Positions 1 through 10,248 of a stretch of DNA of 64,000 bases are shown piece after piece; the first letter of the stretch is position 1; the number at the start of each line of letters is the position of its first letter. The position numbers and the translations under genes were made by a program. A model generated the notes under the pieces. That model was not told where the DNA came from. It was given only the letters and a program-made list of their open reading frames with translations, and searched no databases. This DNA comes from Poa pratensis (lineage: Eukaryota > Streptophyta > Magnoliopsida > Poales > Poaceae): NCBI GenBank assembly GCA_947311845.1, contig CAMZMU010000063.1, positions 117,849,414 through 117,913,413 on the forward strand, given 5' to 3'.

Positions 1-2295
1 ATAGGACTGATAATGCAGTAAAGAATAGGTTTTCTACATTATGCAAAAGGCGAGCCAATAATGATGACCCATTCGAGGAAAATGGTGCAGTATGTTCCAA
101 TGCAAATGCAAAGAGGGTACTGACACAGGCCGGTGGTCTCACATGTTGTGCACCTAGCGCCTCACCACCTATTAAGAACATGAGGTACACACAGTACCAG
201 CAGAAGCTATTGGTTAATTGTGCGAATCAACTTATAATATTTACCTGTTCTTTTCTGCAACCAGGTCTTGTAAACCTGATTTCAAGGAGAACACAGCACC
301 AAATATGAGGTCATTTGGACAAGAAAAGAGCATACGACAAGATTCTCGGCAACCCCTTGCTGACATTGGTCCAGACAATCATAGTGTAAAGATTGTGGAA
401 ACCCAAAATCTTGTTACTAAGACCTCAACAAAGCAATTCTATGGCGAGGAACAGAGTTGTGAGCCTATTATCCTCGATTCTGAATATTATTGTGATTCAT
501 GTGCCGTGTCAATGTTTGAACCTGCTCCATGTGCATAATTTCAGGTGTTAAGCATGAGGGTAATTTTCTGAAAAAGAATGATCCAAAATTTGCTACGTTA
601 CTTCAGCAAGCTGACTTGCTTTCTTCCCTAGCAACAAAAGTAAATACTGAAAATACGAGCCGAAGCATGGATGAAGCCTGGCAGGTATGGCATCACCAAC
701 TTGATGGCATGAAGTTTATATTGGATCTATAGTACTTTAGTATTTGAAATAAGCTGTATTATGCTTGACCTTTCAGAAACTACAGCATCATTTGGTTAAG
801 AAAGAAGACACTGACATGTCAGAAAGCAGCATGTCTGGAACAGCTTCATTCTTAGAGGACCTTGACGATTTAATTGTAGATCCTTATGAGAATGAAGAGG
901 AAGATGAACAGAATTCCAGGTAAATAATGAATATCATCTCATCCTTTTTGGTTAAATTTACTGCTTCAGCTGTTGATCCACCATTATTCTAATAAACAGT
1001 GAGCAGAATGGAGTAACATCAGAAATGGCTCCTGATCATATAATGGATAATTGCCCAGTAGATCAGAACACAGAAGATACTAGTCTTTGTGGAATCACAC
1101 TGTCTAGTTGCATGAAACCTTCCCCAGGTAATATATGCTCTTAATATTAACTTAGTTACATGCTTTTTCATCCACATCACAGCAGATTAATTGAATTTTG
1201 AAGCTAAAATAGGTGCAGAAATTCTAGCTTATGTAAACTTGGATGAGACTGCCGGAGATTGCATGGAATACAGTTCTCCTGAGCATACAGCTCTGCAACC
1301 TGAAGCAGATGCAGAAATTCCAGCATCCGTAGACTTGAGTGAGGTTGCCGAAGGTAGCTGGTCTCAGATTAGGGAATACGTGTCTCCTGCTCATACAGTT
1401 TTGCATGCTAAAGCAGATGCAGAAATACCAGCATCCGTAAACTCGAGTGAGGCTGCCAAAGGTAGATTGCCTCAGTGTGTGGAATACATGTCTCCTGCTC
1501 CTACACTTTTGCCAGCTAAAGCAGATGCAGAAATACCAGTGTCCTTAAACTTGAGCGAGGCTGCCGAAGGTAGCTGGTCTCAGTTCATGGAATACAGTTC
1601 TCCTGCTCATACAGTTTTGCATGCTAAAGCAGATGCAGATATACCAGCATCTGTAAACTCAAGTGAGGCTGCTGAAGGTAGATTGCGTGTGGAATACATG
1701 TCTCCTGCACATACACTTTTGCCAGCTAAAACAGATCCAGAAATACCAGCATCCGTAAACATGAGTCAGGCTGCTAAAGATGGCAGCCTTCATTGTACAG
1801 AATACGCCTCTCCTGCACATACAGATTTGCAAGCTAATGCGGATGCAGAAGTATCAGAGAAGGTTGGGCAAAGCCTTCAACCTATGGAATTTACTTCCCC
1901 TGCTCACAGAGCTATCAAAGGTAAAGCAGGTGCAAGAACATCAGCTTTGGAGAACTGTAGCGAGGTTCCGAAAGATAGCAACACACATCCATGCATGGAA
2001 TTCACCTCTCCTCCTAATACAGTTCCAACTTTCCATCCATATGCAGATAATGTGCCAACTCCAAAAATTACTGCCAGTGTAAGCTTTTGACTTCTGTAGT
2101 CTGTGATTGCTATCATTATTTTGCACAAATTCATACCTGAAGTAAATACTTGGAAAAGGTATTCACACATGTATTTCTTGAAATTTCCAGGAGAAGAATT
2201 TTCTGCTGTCAGTTCTTGGGTTGACCTCACCTGGTTCGAAGCCTGACACTTCTCAGCAGCCTTCTTGCAAAAGGGCTCTTCTTAATAGCCTTTAA
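1..2295 (+). CDS. MYB124: R2R3-MYB transcription factor, FOUR LIPS/MYB88/MYB124-like (3' part)
   Basis: Nuclear DNA-binding regulator; in Arabidopsis this subgroup restricts the last divisions of the stomatal lineage. Seven exons join in frame: 3-184, 265-458, 545-684, 777-919, 1000-1127, about 1204-2078 and 2191-2295 (588 residues plus stop). All introns are GT-AG. The first exon carries the end of the third MYB repeat (RTDNAVKNRFSTLCKRRA). Later exons give family blocks: FLKKNDPK, LLQQADLLSSLATKVN, SFLEDLDDLIVDP and the C-terminal EKNFLLSVLGL...CKRALLNSL. The 5' end of the gene lies outside the window. The exon 6 acceptor is chosen at 1202-1203 because an in-frame TAA lies at 1188-1190 and because the resulting AKIGAEI matches the start of the repeat unit. 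Exon 6 (875 nt) is unusual in consisting almost wholly of repeats. I am sure of the family; splice sites come from reading frame and consensus only. Confidence 0.9.
1204..2010 (+). repeat. Coding tandem repeats in the MYB C-terminal exon
   Basis: About eight imperfect copies of a ~35-codon unit with the pattern AKADAEIPASVN-SEAAEG- followed by EYSSPAHT-L. Units 2-3 and 4-5 resemble each other as pairs (SWSQ-type then RLP-type), which suggests a two-unit block was itself duplicated. The last units degrade into MEFTSP, which resembles the single SSP/FSSP motif found at this place in other members. All copies stay in one open frame. Confidence 0.85.
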
Positions 2296-2712
2296 GGGGG
2301 TATATATCTTTTATGCAAATACATTTTTGCATTTTAGGTTTGTATGGGATTCAACACCAAGCCTGCCATGCTCCTCAGCATGTATACCTTGGCTCCCCTA
2401 GATCTAATTTTTTAACTAGGGTAGTTCTCCCTACTCCTATTTGCATCAAGTGTGCCTACCTCATGTTTGTGCGAGGTCTCGATAGTTTGGTTTGTTGTTG
2501 GTTGTACATATCGCGCTGGAGGCGGTGTTGTAGTAGCATACATAATTTGAAGAAGGGGTGATGTGCCCTGAGAGTTACAACTTGTATTCAAAATATAGAA
2601 TAAGGTATTCTTTGTGTAATTAACTCCTGTAACTTTTCTGTCCGATGTGGAATATATTGGTTTGGTTTGTGGTGTGACTGTGATGTATGTCTTCTTTGAA
2701 CATTTGTCGTTG

Positions 2713-2718
2713 AATAAA
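2713..2718 (+). terminator. Candidate polyadenylation signal of the MYB gene
   Basis: AATAAA lies about 420 bases after the stop codon in T-rich sequence, a normal 3' UTR length for a plant gene. The actual cleavage site cannot be seen. Confidence 0.45.
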
Positions 2719-2734
2719 CAATGTATTTCTTCAC

Positions 2735-3284
2735 CAAGTTGGGTACTTGATGTTCAGTTTCTTGTTCATTTTAGAAGCTCATCTTCGCATTAGCTGAAAG
2801 ACTAGAAGCAGTCGTGTAAAGTACGAGGAGTAGCTATTGCTGATCTGACCTTATTCTAGTAAAACGACTCTTAAACTTGAGGGCCGTTTGGAGTGCTTGA
2901 ACTTCGAGGAACTTTTGATTCAAAGAAATTTTATTGATTTTCGAGGGTTTAGTTCCTTATGATATTTTTATATTTGTTGTTCAATTCGCTGGGTTGACAA
3001 CTTGACATTCTCATTAATTTCCCTAAAATATTGCTTTGCACTCTATTTCGGTGTAAAATTTTCATTTACTCAAACCTCTTACTAGTATATATTTGTGTTT
3101 TTTCAGGGGGCTAAACTTTTTTTGATCCACTGTCCTGTAGTTTCCTAATTCTGCAGGGTTCAAGAGTACATGCCACTCTCATGCCCATTTGAATTCACAG
3201 GATTCAAAAAACAAGAAATAGAAAGACTCAGGAATGTCATGCCTGACTTCGACGTAATTGAATTTACCGCAATTCAAACATAAG
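2735..3284. other. Intergenic, no feature recognised
   Basis: AT-rich sequence between the MYB 3' UTR and the Pack-MULE. No coding potential, terminal repeat or RNA gene was recognised. Confidence 0.5.
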
Positions 3285-3295
3285 CTTAGGTCAAA

Positions 3296-3626
3296 TCTAC
3301 TGTGTAAAAAAAAAGGAAAAAGTATAGAATCCACCCTGAAATGTACCAATTGGGAGCAAATTCACCCTGAACTTCAAAACCAGATAAATCACACCCTGAA
3401 ATGTGACAAACTGGAGAAATCACACCCTGGAGTGGTTGTGCACTGATTTGGGGTGGTTTTGAGTCAATTTTGACTTTTCTTGGGGATGACGTGGCGCTGA
3501 CGTGGTGCAAAAAAAAAGTAAAATCCCCAATTTGTCAGCCGCCGCCGGCCGCTCGGCTCCTGCCTCGCCGGAGCTCGCCGCCGGAATCGCTCACCGGAGC
3601 TCACCGCCGGAATTGCTCGCCGGAGC
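3296..3626 (+). repeat. Left terminal inverted repeat of the Pack-MULE
   Basis: Matches the reverse complement of 4289-4611 with scattered substitutions. It holds repeated CACCCTGAA motifs and an inner region of repeated GCCGGAG blocks. Confidence 0.8.
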
Positions 3627-3788
3627 CGCCGCCCATCAGGTACGGCACCCGGAGAAAGATTTTCCGCGAGATTCGAGCCGCAAGCTTTTCCCTTTCCCGT
3701 CGCGGCCAAGAAGCTTCCACGATCCGAGAGACCAACACAAACCCTGCCGGCGTAGCTACCTAAGTAAAGCGAGCAGCAACCGTTCGCC

Positions 3789-4110
3789 ATGGTGGAGGAG
3801 GGGGCGCGGCGGCGGGTGGTGGTGGAGGTCTGCAACGCGCGGAACCTCATGCCCAAGGACGGGCAGGGTACGGCGTGCGCCTACGCCGTCGTCGACTTCG
3901 AGGCCAAGGCCCCACCGCCCTCGCCATCGAAGATGCAGCTGGCAACCGCCGGAGTCGCCGACGATCTCGAGATCCATCCCCAGACTGCCGCCGAGCGGAG
4001 CATGGCCGCCTCGGGTGGTGGCAGCGCCTCGTACGATCTGGTGGATCGCGTGCCTTACCTGTTCGTCAGGCTCCTCAATTTTATCTATGTTGAGCACGGC
4101 GACGCGAGCG
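3789..4110 (+). pseudogene. Captured MCTP (multiple C2 domain and transmembrane protein) gene fragment
   Basis: An ATG opens a frame starting MVEEGARRRVVVEVCNARNL, followed by MPKDGQGTA and YAVVDF, the typical start of the first C2 domain of plant MCTP/QUIRKY/FTIP proteins. About 65 codons later the same frame reads YDLVDRVPYLFVRLL, a conserved MCTP block that normally starts a later C2 domain. The two pieces are joined without the intervening protein, so this is a rearranged fragment rather than a working gene. The frame continues to 4451 into the right arm, giving a possible 220-residue chimaera. A 24-base duplication (AGCTACTGTCGCGTCCGCAC and onward) occurs near 4113-4160. Confidence 0.7.
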
Positions 4111-4288
4111 AGCTACTGTCGCGTCCGCACGGCGAGCTACTGTCGCGTCCGCACGGCGACGGCGTGGCGGGGATTCGCGCCGCCTCGCGGGGACGCTCGG
4201 CTCGGTCGCTCCTCCCCTTGAGCGCGAATTCTATAATCGCCGCCGCCGCCACGACCAGCAGCAGCAGCTCCTGCCTCGACCAGCGGCG

Positions 4289-4611
4289 ACTCCGGCGAGC
4301 AATTCCGGCGGCGAGCTCCGGCGAGCGATTCCGGCGGCGAGCTCCGGCGAGGCAGGAGCCGAGCGGCCGGCGGTGGCTGACAAATTGGGGATTTTACTCT
4401 TTTTTTTGCGCCACGTCAGCGCCACGTCATCCCAAGAAATGTCAAAATTGACTCAAAACCACCCCCAAATCAGTGTAAAACCACTCTAGGGTGTGATTTC
4501 TCCGGTTTGTCACATTTTAGGGTGTGATTTATCTGGTTTTGAAGTTCAGGGTGAATTTGCTCCCAATTGGTACATTTCAGGGTGGATTCTATACTTTTTC
4601 AAAAAAAAAAA
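4289..4611 (-). repeat. Right terminal inverted repeat of the Pack-MULE
   Basis: Reverse-complement partner of the left arm, followed directly by the second copy of CTTAGGTCAAA. Confidence 0.8.
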
Positions 4612-4717
4612 CTTAGGTCAAACCAGCCCAAGGCCACTCTCCAGGAGGCATCAGCCGTACTGGACCCATGTCACATGCTGCCAAGCCCAAACTACGGAAT
4701 CCTAGGAAAGTAGTGTC

Positions 4718-4723
4718 CACGTG
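4718..4723 (+). promoter_or_regulatory. G-box-type CACGTG upstream of the next gene
   Basis: A CACGTG hexamer stands between the Pack-MULE and the probable 5' UTR of the following gene. This core is bound by bHLH and bZIP factors in plants; use here is inferred from position only. Confidence 0.3.
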
Positions 4724-5528
4724 TACTTAACCTGGCCGTGTTCCCTTCTTCCTTTGGTTTCGTATCTCGCCAGTTCGTCTTCACTTCCCGCCCGGCCGCC
4801 CCGAGCACCAATGGGAGCGTGACCCAGCTTGCGGGCGAGCGCGACGGGACCGAGGATTTCCTGAAGAATCCACGGCCACAAGGTAAACCAATCTCACACC
4901 GCCTAGTCAGTTTCTCTGAAGGTCTGAAGTTTGAACTTTGCTGTGCTTTTTTTTGGAAGACTGGGGCGTGTTTTCGGGGATATTTTTGGATGCCAGTAAC
5001 TGCTCTGCATGTTTAATCAAGCTGCTTTTCTGGAGGGATTTTGTGGGAATCTCTCCCCCCTGGGATCGACATGAGAGATCGGCACAGAGCCTGGGATTTG
5101 ATCGATTTCTGAACACTTTTCGGTTGACTACTCTGTATCTCCTCCTAGATCCTGATCCGCCTGTTCGTCCGGCGCTGCTGTAGAGTTCAGAGATCACGAG
5201 CTGCTTGGCCGCAATCCGGCTTTAACTAGTAGTAATTTCTTGTCCATTTATGCCACGTTTTGGTTCATTTTTTATTTTTCGAATTTATTCGTTTCTTATT
5301 CGGATTTAAATTTTGAATTTCCATCGGATTCCCTGTGCCCGCACTGCTGCTAATCACCAGTCGGAACCGCCGCTTGGCTTGGCTGCATGCAGACTTCCCG
5401 AGAAATTTAAGGGGATTTTTGCTCACTCGGTGGGGAGCCCTAATAATCAGTTTTAAATTTCAGATTTTGCTTCCGCGGAAACCGTCGCCTCCCCCAAATC
5501 TTGCCGGTGCTGTGTGCGTGCGAGAGCG

Positions 5529-8500
5529 ATGGACTTCGACCTCGACTGCGCCGCCGCCTCCCCCGGCGGCCCGTGGGTGGGCGAGTCGGCCTCGCGGCGC
5601 CGGCAGCGCCGCCTCTCGTCCCCATCGCTCAGGGCGTACCTCACGCCGGCCTTCGACGCCGTCGCCGGAGGCGTCCCTGGGTCCCCCGCTTCGTCTTACT
5701 CGTCCGGCGGGCTGGAGCTCGGGTTCGACGCCTCGCTCCTCCGCTACCGCCGCACCTGCTTCTCCGCGAACGCGGACCTGGATAGCCGCCGCCTCCTTTA
5801 CTCGCCGCCGGCGCAGTTGCGGCCTGTGTACGCGATGCCGGATCAGGAGGCCCTCCTACTGGAGGCCTACCTCAATCGCCCGAAACGCCAGGTGATTATG
5901 CTGCTCCCCAGATCTAACTTTCAGTACAAATTTTTTTCAGTCTTGCGTTGCCATGGTCAGTTAGATGGACTCAGAGAATGATTCATGATTTTGTTCTACT
6001 GATTAAAGCCTTTAGCCCTTGGAGGCATACTAAGTTTGGTTAATTCTATGTTTTGCATAAATCCATTTCTGCTGTTGATCTCAATAATGCCATAGTTGAA
6101 TGATCACAATGCTTTCTCTTGCTAATCACATAGATCCAATGTAGAACTGTACATTGTGTTTTTAGGGGCAAAAGGCTTTCTTATTTCAGTAATTAGTTCT
6201 TGTTCTTGTTTTCTTTCACTCCTCTGTTTGAAAATAACATAAATTGTAAGGGCATGGTTGGATGTCAGCCGGGAGCTGCATTACCTAAATATTGGCCTCG
6301 ACAACCTGCCAGGGCATGCGTTTGGATCAATGCCAAATTTTTGGTTTCCAGTTCACTTTTTGTGCCCCCCGTGTTGTTGGCGAGCCAGCGGCGACGGATT
6401 CCTCCGCCAATAATCTGGCACGCCGCTTTGGTAGGGCTTGCCTAGGCGCCGGCGATTGTCCTAAGTCAAACTACTTAAAATTTTGACTGGATTTAAAGAG
6501 AAATATATCAAAATCACACTGATTTAATTTCATTAGATTCATCATAAAATATATTTCCGTACTATATAGATTTGAAATTGTAGGTATTTGCATATTTGTT
6601 TTATAAACACGGTCAAACTTAGAAAAGTTTGTCTTAGGACAAAACTAGAACTTTAATTATTTTGGGTTGGAGGGAGTAGATAATATAAAAGAAATCTTCC
6701 GGGCCACTGCATCGGAAGATGCACGCCAGTCTTGATAAGTAGGTCCCAAATCGATCGGTCAAGCTCAATTGCTTTTTTCTCTGATCAGGACGGGATGTTT
6801 AAAACCGTTTTGTTGTGACTAATTACACAGCTGGTAGGGACCCTTCGTGCCGATGATGGTGCACTTCGGCACGTCGTGGTGGCAGCTGGAGAGCGTAAGT
6901 CACATTTGCAAGACAGCCAAAAATATCCGAGGGAAGTCCGTGGAGCACTAGCGGAGCTATCTGTAGTTCGGGTGTGGGGGCGGGGGGACTCCCCCCCCCC
7001 TCCCTCCCCCCAGCCCATGAATAAATTGGCTAGTAACACATTTTCCTACCCCCACCACCCTCAATGACTCGGCCCAAGCTCCGCCACTTCCCTGACATTT
7101 CATATGGTGACAACGTCTTTTTCAGCGCATGGACGCCCTAGTGCCTGTGCCTATCTCGGCGACGTCCCGAGCGTTCCCAAATGCGGTGTGGATCCGGCTT
7201 TCAACGTGTCTGTCCTGCTGAGTGTCGTGAAAGATATACCACCGGCGCAGTCGGTGAACTACATTATGTGGGGTGCTGTCGGTTTGACATTCAACCACGT
7301 CGTGTATAGGCAGTAGAAAGAGCTGCGTGGGCGCGGCATTCAACCACGTCGTATATAGGCGGCTCAAGCAGTGGTATGGTGTTCATCAGCATGGTGATGA
7401 CCTACACTGTCTTGCATCTTGGGCGCGACAACGGAGTGAAGTGGTGGGGAATGCAGCACATCATATTTTTGTCATAGTTCAGTCCACTCTTACTATGGCA
7501 GTTTATGTTTTGGTCTTTATTCAATTAATGTCATGATATTTGATAATGCATGTGAACTACTACTTACTATGTACTGCAAATTCTACAAAGTGCATCACTT
7601 TACCATGCATGATTGTGTTGTTTACTCATCTATAAAATTAAAGCTAGCTTAGGTTTCAGTAGTTCAATTACCCCTAGCTTGAGTGCATAATTGCTTGTTA
7701 TTTCCTTAGCTTGCTCCTGTTGCTAGGAAAGAAGAATTTCTGATAGATCTGATATGCATGACTTGTTACCTGTTAGTAGTAGATCATAGACTTATTGTCT
7801 GCTCTTCTAGACGTGGAGAGATAACTTGGGATCTGGTACAATTATTAGCTTCAGTGCAAAATTGTTTTCTCATTTCCTTAGCTAGTCTGCTCTCCTAGAC
7901 GTGGAGAGATAACTTATTGTTTGCTCTTGCTACCAGAGAAGAAACAGTTTCTGATGTTTCAGATAGAGATTACTTATTTGGATTTGCACTTAAATATGGT
8001 CGGAATCAAGTTAATCGACTAGGCTGACTTGTCATCCTTGTTTCTGATGTTCCGTTGTTAAGTTCGACACAATTTTTCATTTGTCTTTACTCAACACAGT
8101 ATATGCCTCGTTTGGATATAGTTGCGCCATTACCCTCCAGATAACTATGGATTTGGTACAGCTACAGATTTTGTATCTGGAATATTACTTTCAAAGCAAC
8201 AGCAGGGATGTTTCGGTGTGTTAGACTAGGCATATTGTTGTACACAAATTAGACTAGGCATACATCGAATGAGCACCGGTCACAATGTGATCTGTTTCGC
8301 AGCACTAGAAATATGCGAGTGACCAGTGCTCAAAGACAATTTGATCTGTTTCGCAGCACTAGAAATATGCGAGTGACCGGTGCTCATTCGTCGTATAATC
8401 CCGAGTTATTTATTACATGCTATTGTTTTCTTCATCCATCAGCCGATTTGCCATATCAAAATGTAACCATGTTAGCTAATGAGCTTTACTGTAAATCGTT

Positions 8501-8926
8501 AGTATCTTAAGATGCTTCACTAAAATCATTCTTCTAAGCTCTTTCAGTGACTAGCACTGTTTTTTAGCAGTCCTTTACTCTTATTACCAAATTCCACACT
8601 GGGCTGCACGCAAGTAACATAATAATATCCTGTTTCGTGTTGCATAGGCTGGCGGGATGACTGGCGCACCAGGTTTCCCTGACATGATGAAATACCAATT
8701 CTCCAGCCCCACCCTGCGGCCTGTTGACCTCCGATCACCAGACGGCACCGTCGTCCCAGGAAACAGAGCCAAGCTGACGCCGCAACCTGGAGCAACGCCT
8801 AATGCTCAGGCTCAGCCACAGCCACATCCAATTATGGAGGAGGACGACCACCTCATAGCTGAGGTCCTGTATGGTCAGAGTGGCGGACGCAGGCTGCCCA
8901 TCTTCAAGGAGATCTGCCCGGAATGA
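5529..8926 (+). CDS. Two-exon gene for a 213-residue plant protein of unknown function
   Basis: Coding exons 5529-5891 and 8648-8926 join in phase 0 across a 2756-bp GT-AG intron. A probable 5' UTR intron runs from about 4883 to 5463. The ATG at 5529 starts MDFDLDCAAASPGG. The protein has a Ser/Arg-rich N-terminal part (RRRQRRLSSPSLRAYLTPAF), a middle block VYAMPDQEALLLEAYLNRPK, a Pro/Gln-rich linker (QPGATPNAQAQPQPHP), then an acidic segment MEEDDHLIAEVLYG and the ending RLPIFKEICPE. I see no signal peptide, membrane span or known domain, and I do not recognise the family. The low-complexity linker and absence of enzymatic motifs suggest a regulatory or scaffold protein, which is only inference. 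The reading frame is intact across both exons, unlike the surrounding transposon ORFs, which supports a real gene. Confidence 0.75.
6455..6680. mobile_element. Stowaway-like MITE remnant in the intron
   Basis: AT-rich segment with the motif GTCAAACTACTTAAAATTTTG near the left side and a right end reading GGAGGGAG followed by TA, the typical terminus and target of grass Stowaway elements. The left terminus is missing or degraded. It shares this terminus with the mariner-like element further right. Confidence 0.5.
6828..7470 (+). pseudogene. Fragment of an oligopeptide transporter (OPT/YSL-type) gene
   Basis: Dispersed pieces of the C-terminal half of an OPT-family peptide transporter can be read in shifting frames. 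They are QLVGTL and VHFGTSWWQLES (6828-6894), GDNVFFSA (about 7105-7127), IPPAQSVNYIMWGAVGL and NHVVYR (about 7240-7310), and MVMTYTVLHLGRDNGVKWWG (about 7390-7450). The first piece is followed directly by GTAAGT at the position of an intron, so genomic DNA rather than cDNA appears to have been copied. The block coding for NHVVYR occurs twice (about 7280 and 7338), a local duplication. Frameshifts and stops make it non-functional. It lies inside the intron of the preceding gene, in the same orientation. Confidence 0.6.
8266..8390. repeat. Fold-back with internal tandem duplication
   Basis: An 18-base inverted pair (CGAATGAGCACCGGTCAC at 8266-8283 and its complement at 8373-8390) encloses two direct copies, 54 bases apart, of a ~44-base segment containing TGATCTGTTTCGCAGCACTA. 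Just upstream, TTAGACTAGGCATA is also repeated (8221 and 8249). It is probably a small decayed inverted-repeat element within the intron. Confidence 0.6.
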
Positions 8927-9535
8927 GTGATGAGGCGGTGCCGATGCCCATCCTCCGCAATCGGCATGGATTGTTTTCGCAATGTATATTCTGTTTATCC
9001 TTCCTGTGTCCATAGGCCTATCAGATGTTGCGCAGAATGATTGTTTTGTAGTTTCATAGGGGAGAAGCTCTCTCCCTCCCTCTCTTCTTTAGGTGAGATA
9101 ATTATGCTATGGCTGAGTAAGCAGGCTGCTGACATGTTTGCTTGTCACCGGCGAAGTTAAACCTTGATATGCTTTGGACGAGTCAGTCGCTATTGTACTA
9201 TGTAACATGTGATGATGCAAGTTTGGCATCTTTGTTCTGCAAAGCTTTTTCAGTGGTACAATTGCTGTTCCTGTTATCGCTTCAGCTCTGGCATTTCATC
9301 ACCATGGCCACGGACAACATTGCAAATGTAGTTGCAGCAAATGCAATTCATCGACATCTCATATTCATATTCACAAGGGTACAGAGGAGGGATTGGAATC
9401 GCAGCGTACACGCCACATACAGTGAGTACAACGTCTTTTTTTCTCAACACTAAAGCTACAGCCTACAGGTGCAGGAAGGAAAAAAAAGCAGGGGGATATG
9501 GATGCCTGCAAAATTTTGGTCGAGCAGGTCCACGA

Positions 9536-10089
9536 TCACAGGTCTCCGTCGGTGTTTCGAGACGGCGACCAGGACGATGAGACCGTCCTCTTCACCTTCT
9601 CCGTGGTCCTCCCGATGGTCTCCTCGGCGGCCCTCGCCGCCGTGTGCTCCACCGCCTCCTTCCCCATCTCCAGGCTCTGCTTGGCCGCCTTCTTCATCGT
9701 CGCCGGGCTCCTCAGATCGCACCTGAACAATCGCAACACGAAACAACACGTCATATGAGACGAGAAGAGAATGCGTGGTGTGCATACACATTCATTTTTT
9801 GCGACAGAGAGTACGACGAGACATACCGTGGCTCGAGCGGGCGGAGCCTGAGGCACGCGAGCTTGGCCCAGCCGCGGAGCGCGTCCAGCCAGCTCTCGTG
9901 GCCGGCGACGCCGATGGCCAGCTCCACCGGCTCAGGGGCGCCCTTTGCATCCGCCGGCGTGGGCGGCGGCGAGAGGAAGAACACTACGGACGAGGCCACG
10001 AGGAGCAGCGACGCGAGGACGACGATGGCGGTGGCCGTGCAGCTTTGTCCCGCCGGCGACGCCGCGCCGGCCTTTCCCCTTCCGCACAT
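9536..10089 (-). CDS. Small single-pass membrane protein, plant-specific
   Basis: On the minus strand, exons 10089-9827 and 9722-9536 join in frame (phase 2) across a 104-bp GT-AG intron to give 149 residues. I chose the ATG at 10089 (MCGRGKAG); an upstream in-frame ATG at 10206 would add 39 low-complexity residues. Residues about 18-39 (ATAIVVLASLLLVASSVVFF) form one hydrophobic span. A Pro-rich stretch follows, then a short conserved-looking block (HESWLDALRGWAKLACLRLR). The C-terminal helix reads MKKAAKQSLEMGKEAVEHTA, then AARAAEETIGRTTEKVKRTV, which looks amphipathic and charged. I recognise this only as the kind of small grass transmembrane protein annotated as uncharacterised. The gene is convergent with the gene ending at 8926. 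Confidence 0.7.
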
Positions 10090-10248
10090 CTTTTGCAGCT
10101 GGTGACTCGGAGAAATGGTATGCGTACGAGGATTGAGCGCTCGTGGATCGGCTCGGACCGTACAGGGCGGTGGTGGCTTAGGAGTTTTGTTCGCGGGAGC
10201 TGCCACGTGCCGGGATTCGGGAAGATGGTGACTCGCCGGAGCGGCGAG

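Larger units (their letters stand above)
3296..4611. mobile_element. Pack-MULE-like element with long terminal inverted repeats
   Basis: Two arms of about 325 bp are inverted copies of each other and flank about 660 bp of unrelated, GC-rich sequence. The outer part of each arm reads AGTATAGAATCCACCCTG in opposite orientations; the inner part is rich in GCCGGAGCTC. The direct repeat CTTAGGTCAAA occurs just outside both ends (3285-3295 and 4612-4622), fitting the 9-11 bp target duplication of Mutator-like elements. No transposase is present, so it would be non-autonomous. The interior is a captured fragment of a host gene. The very tips of the arms differ in a poly-A tract, so the exact ends are uncertain. 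Confidence 0.8.

Noticed and set aside
1904..2230. Antisense ORFs opposite the MYB repeat exon
   Set aside because: They mirror the codon pattern of the sense repeats and resemble no protein.
3502..4221. 239-codon ORF overlapping the Pack-MULE
   Set aside because: Arg/Ser/Pro-rich shadow frame of the captured MCTP fragment and the GC-rich arm.
9142..9453. Plus-strand ORF of 103 codons between the convergent genes
   Set aside because: Lies in the 3' UTR/intergenic region, has no homology and ordinary composition.
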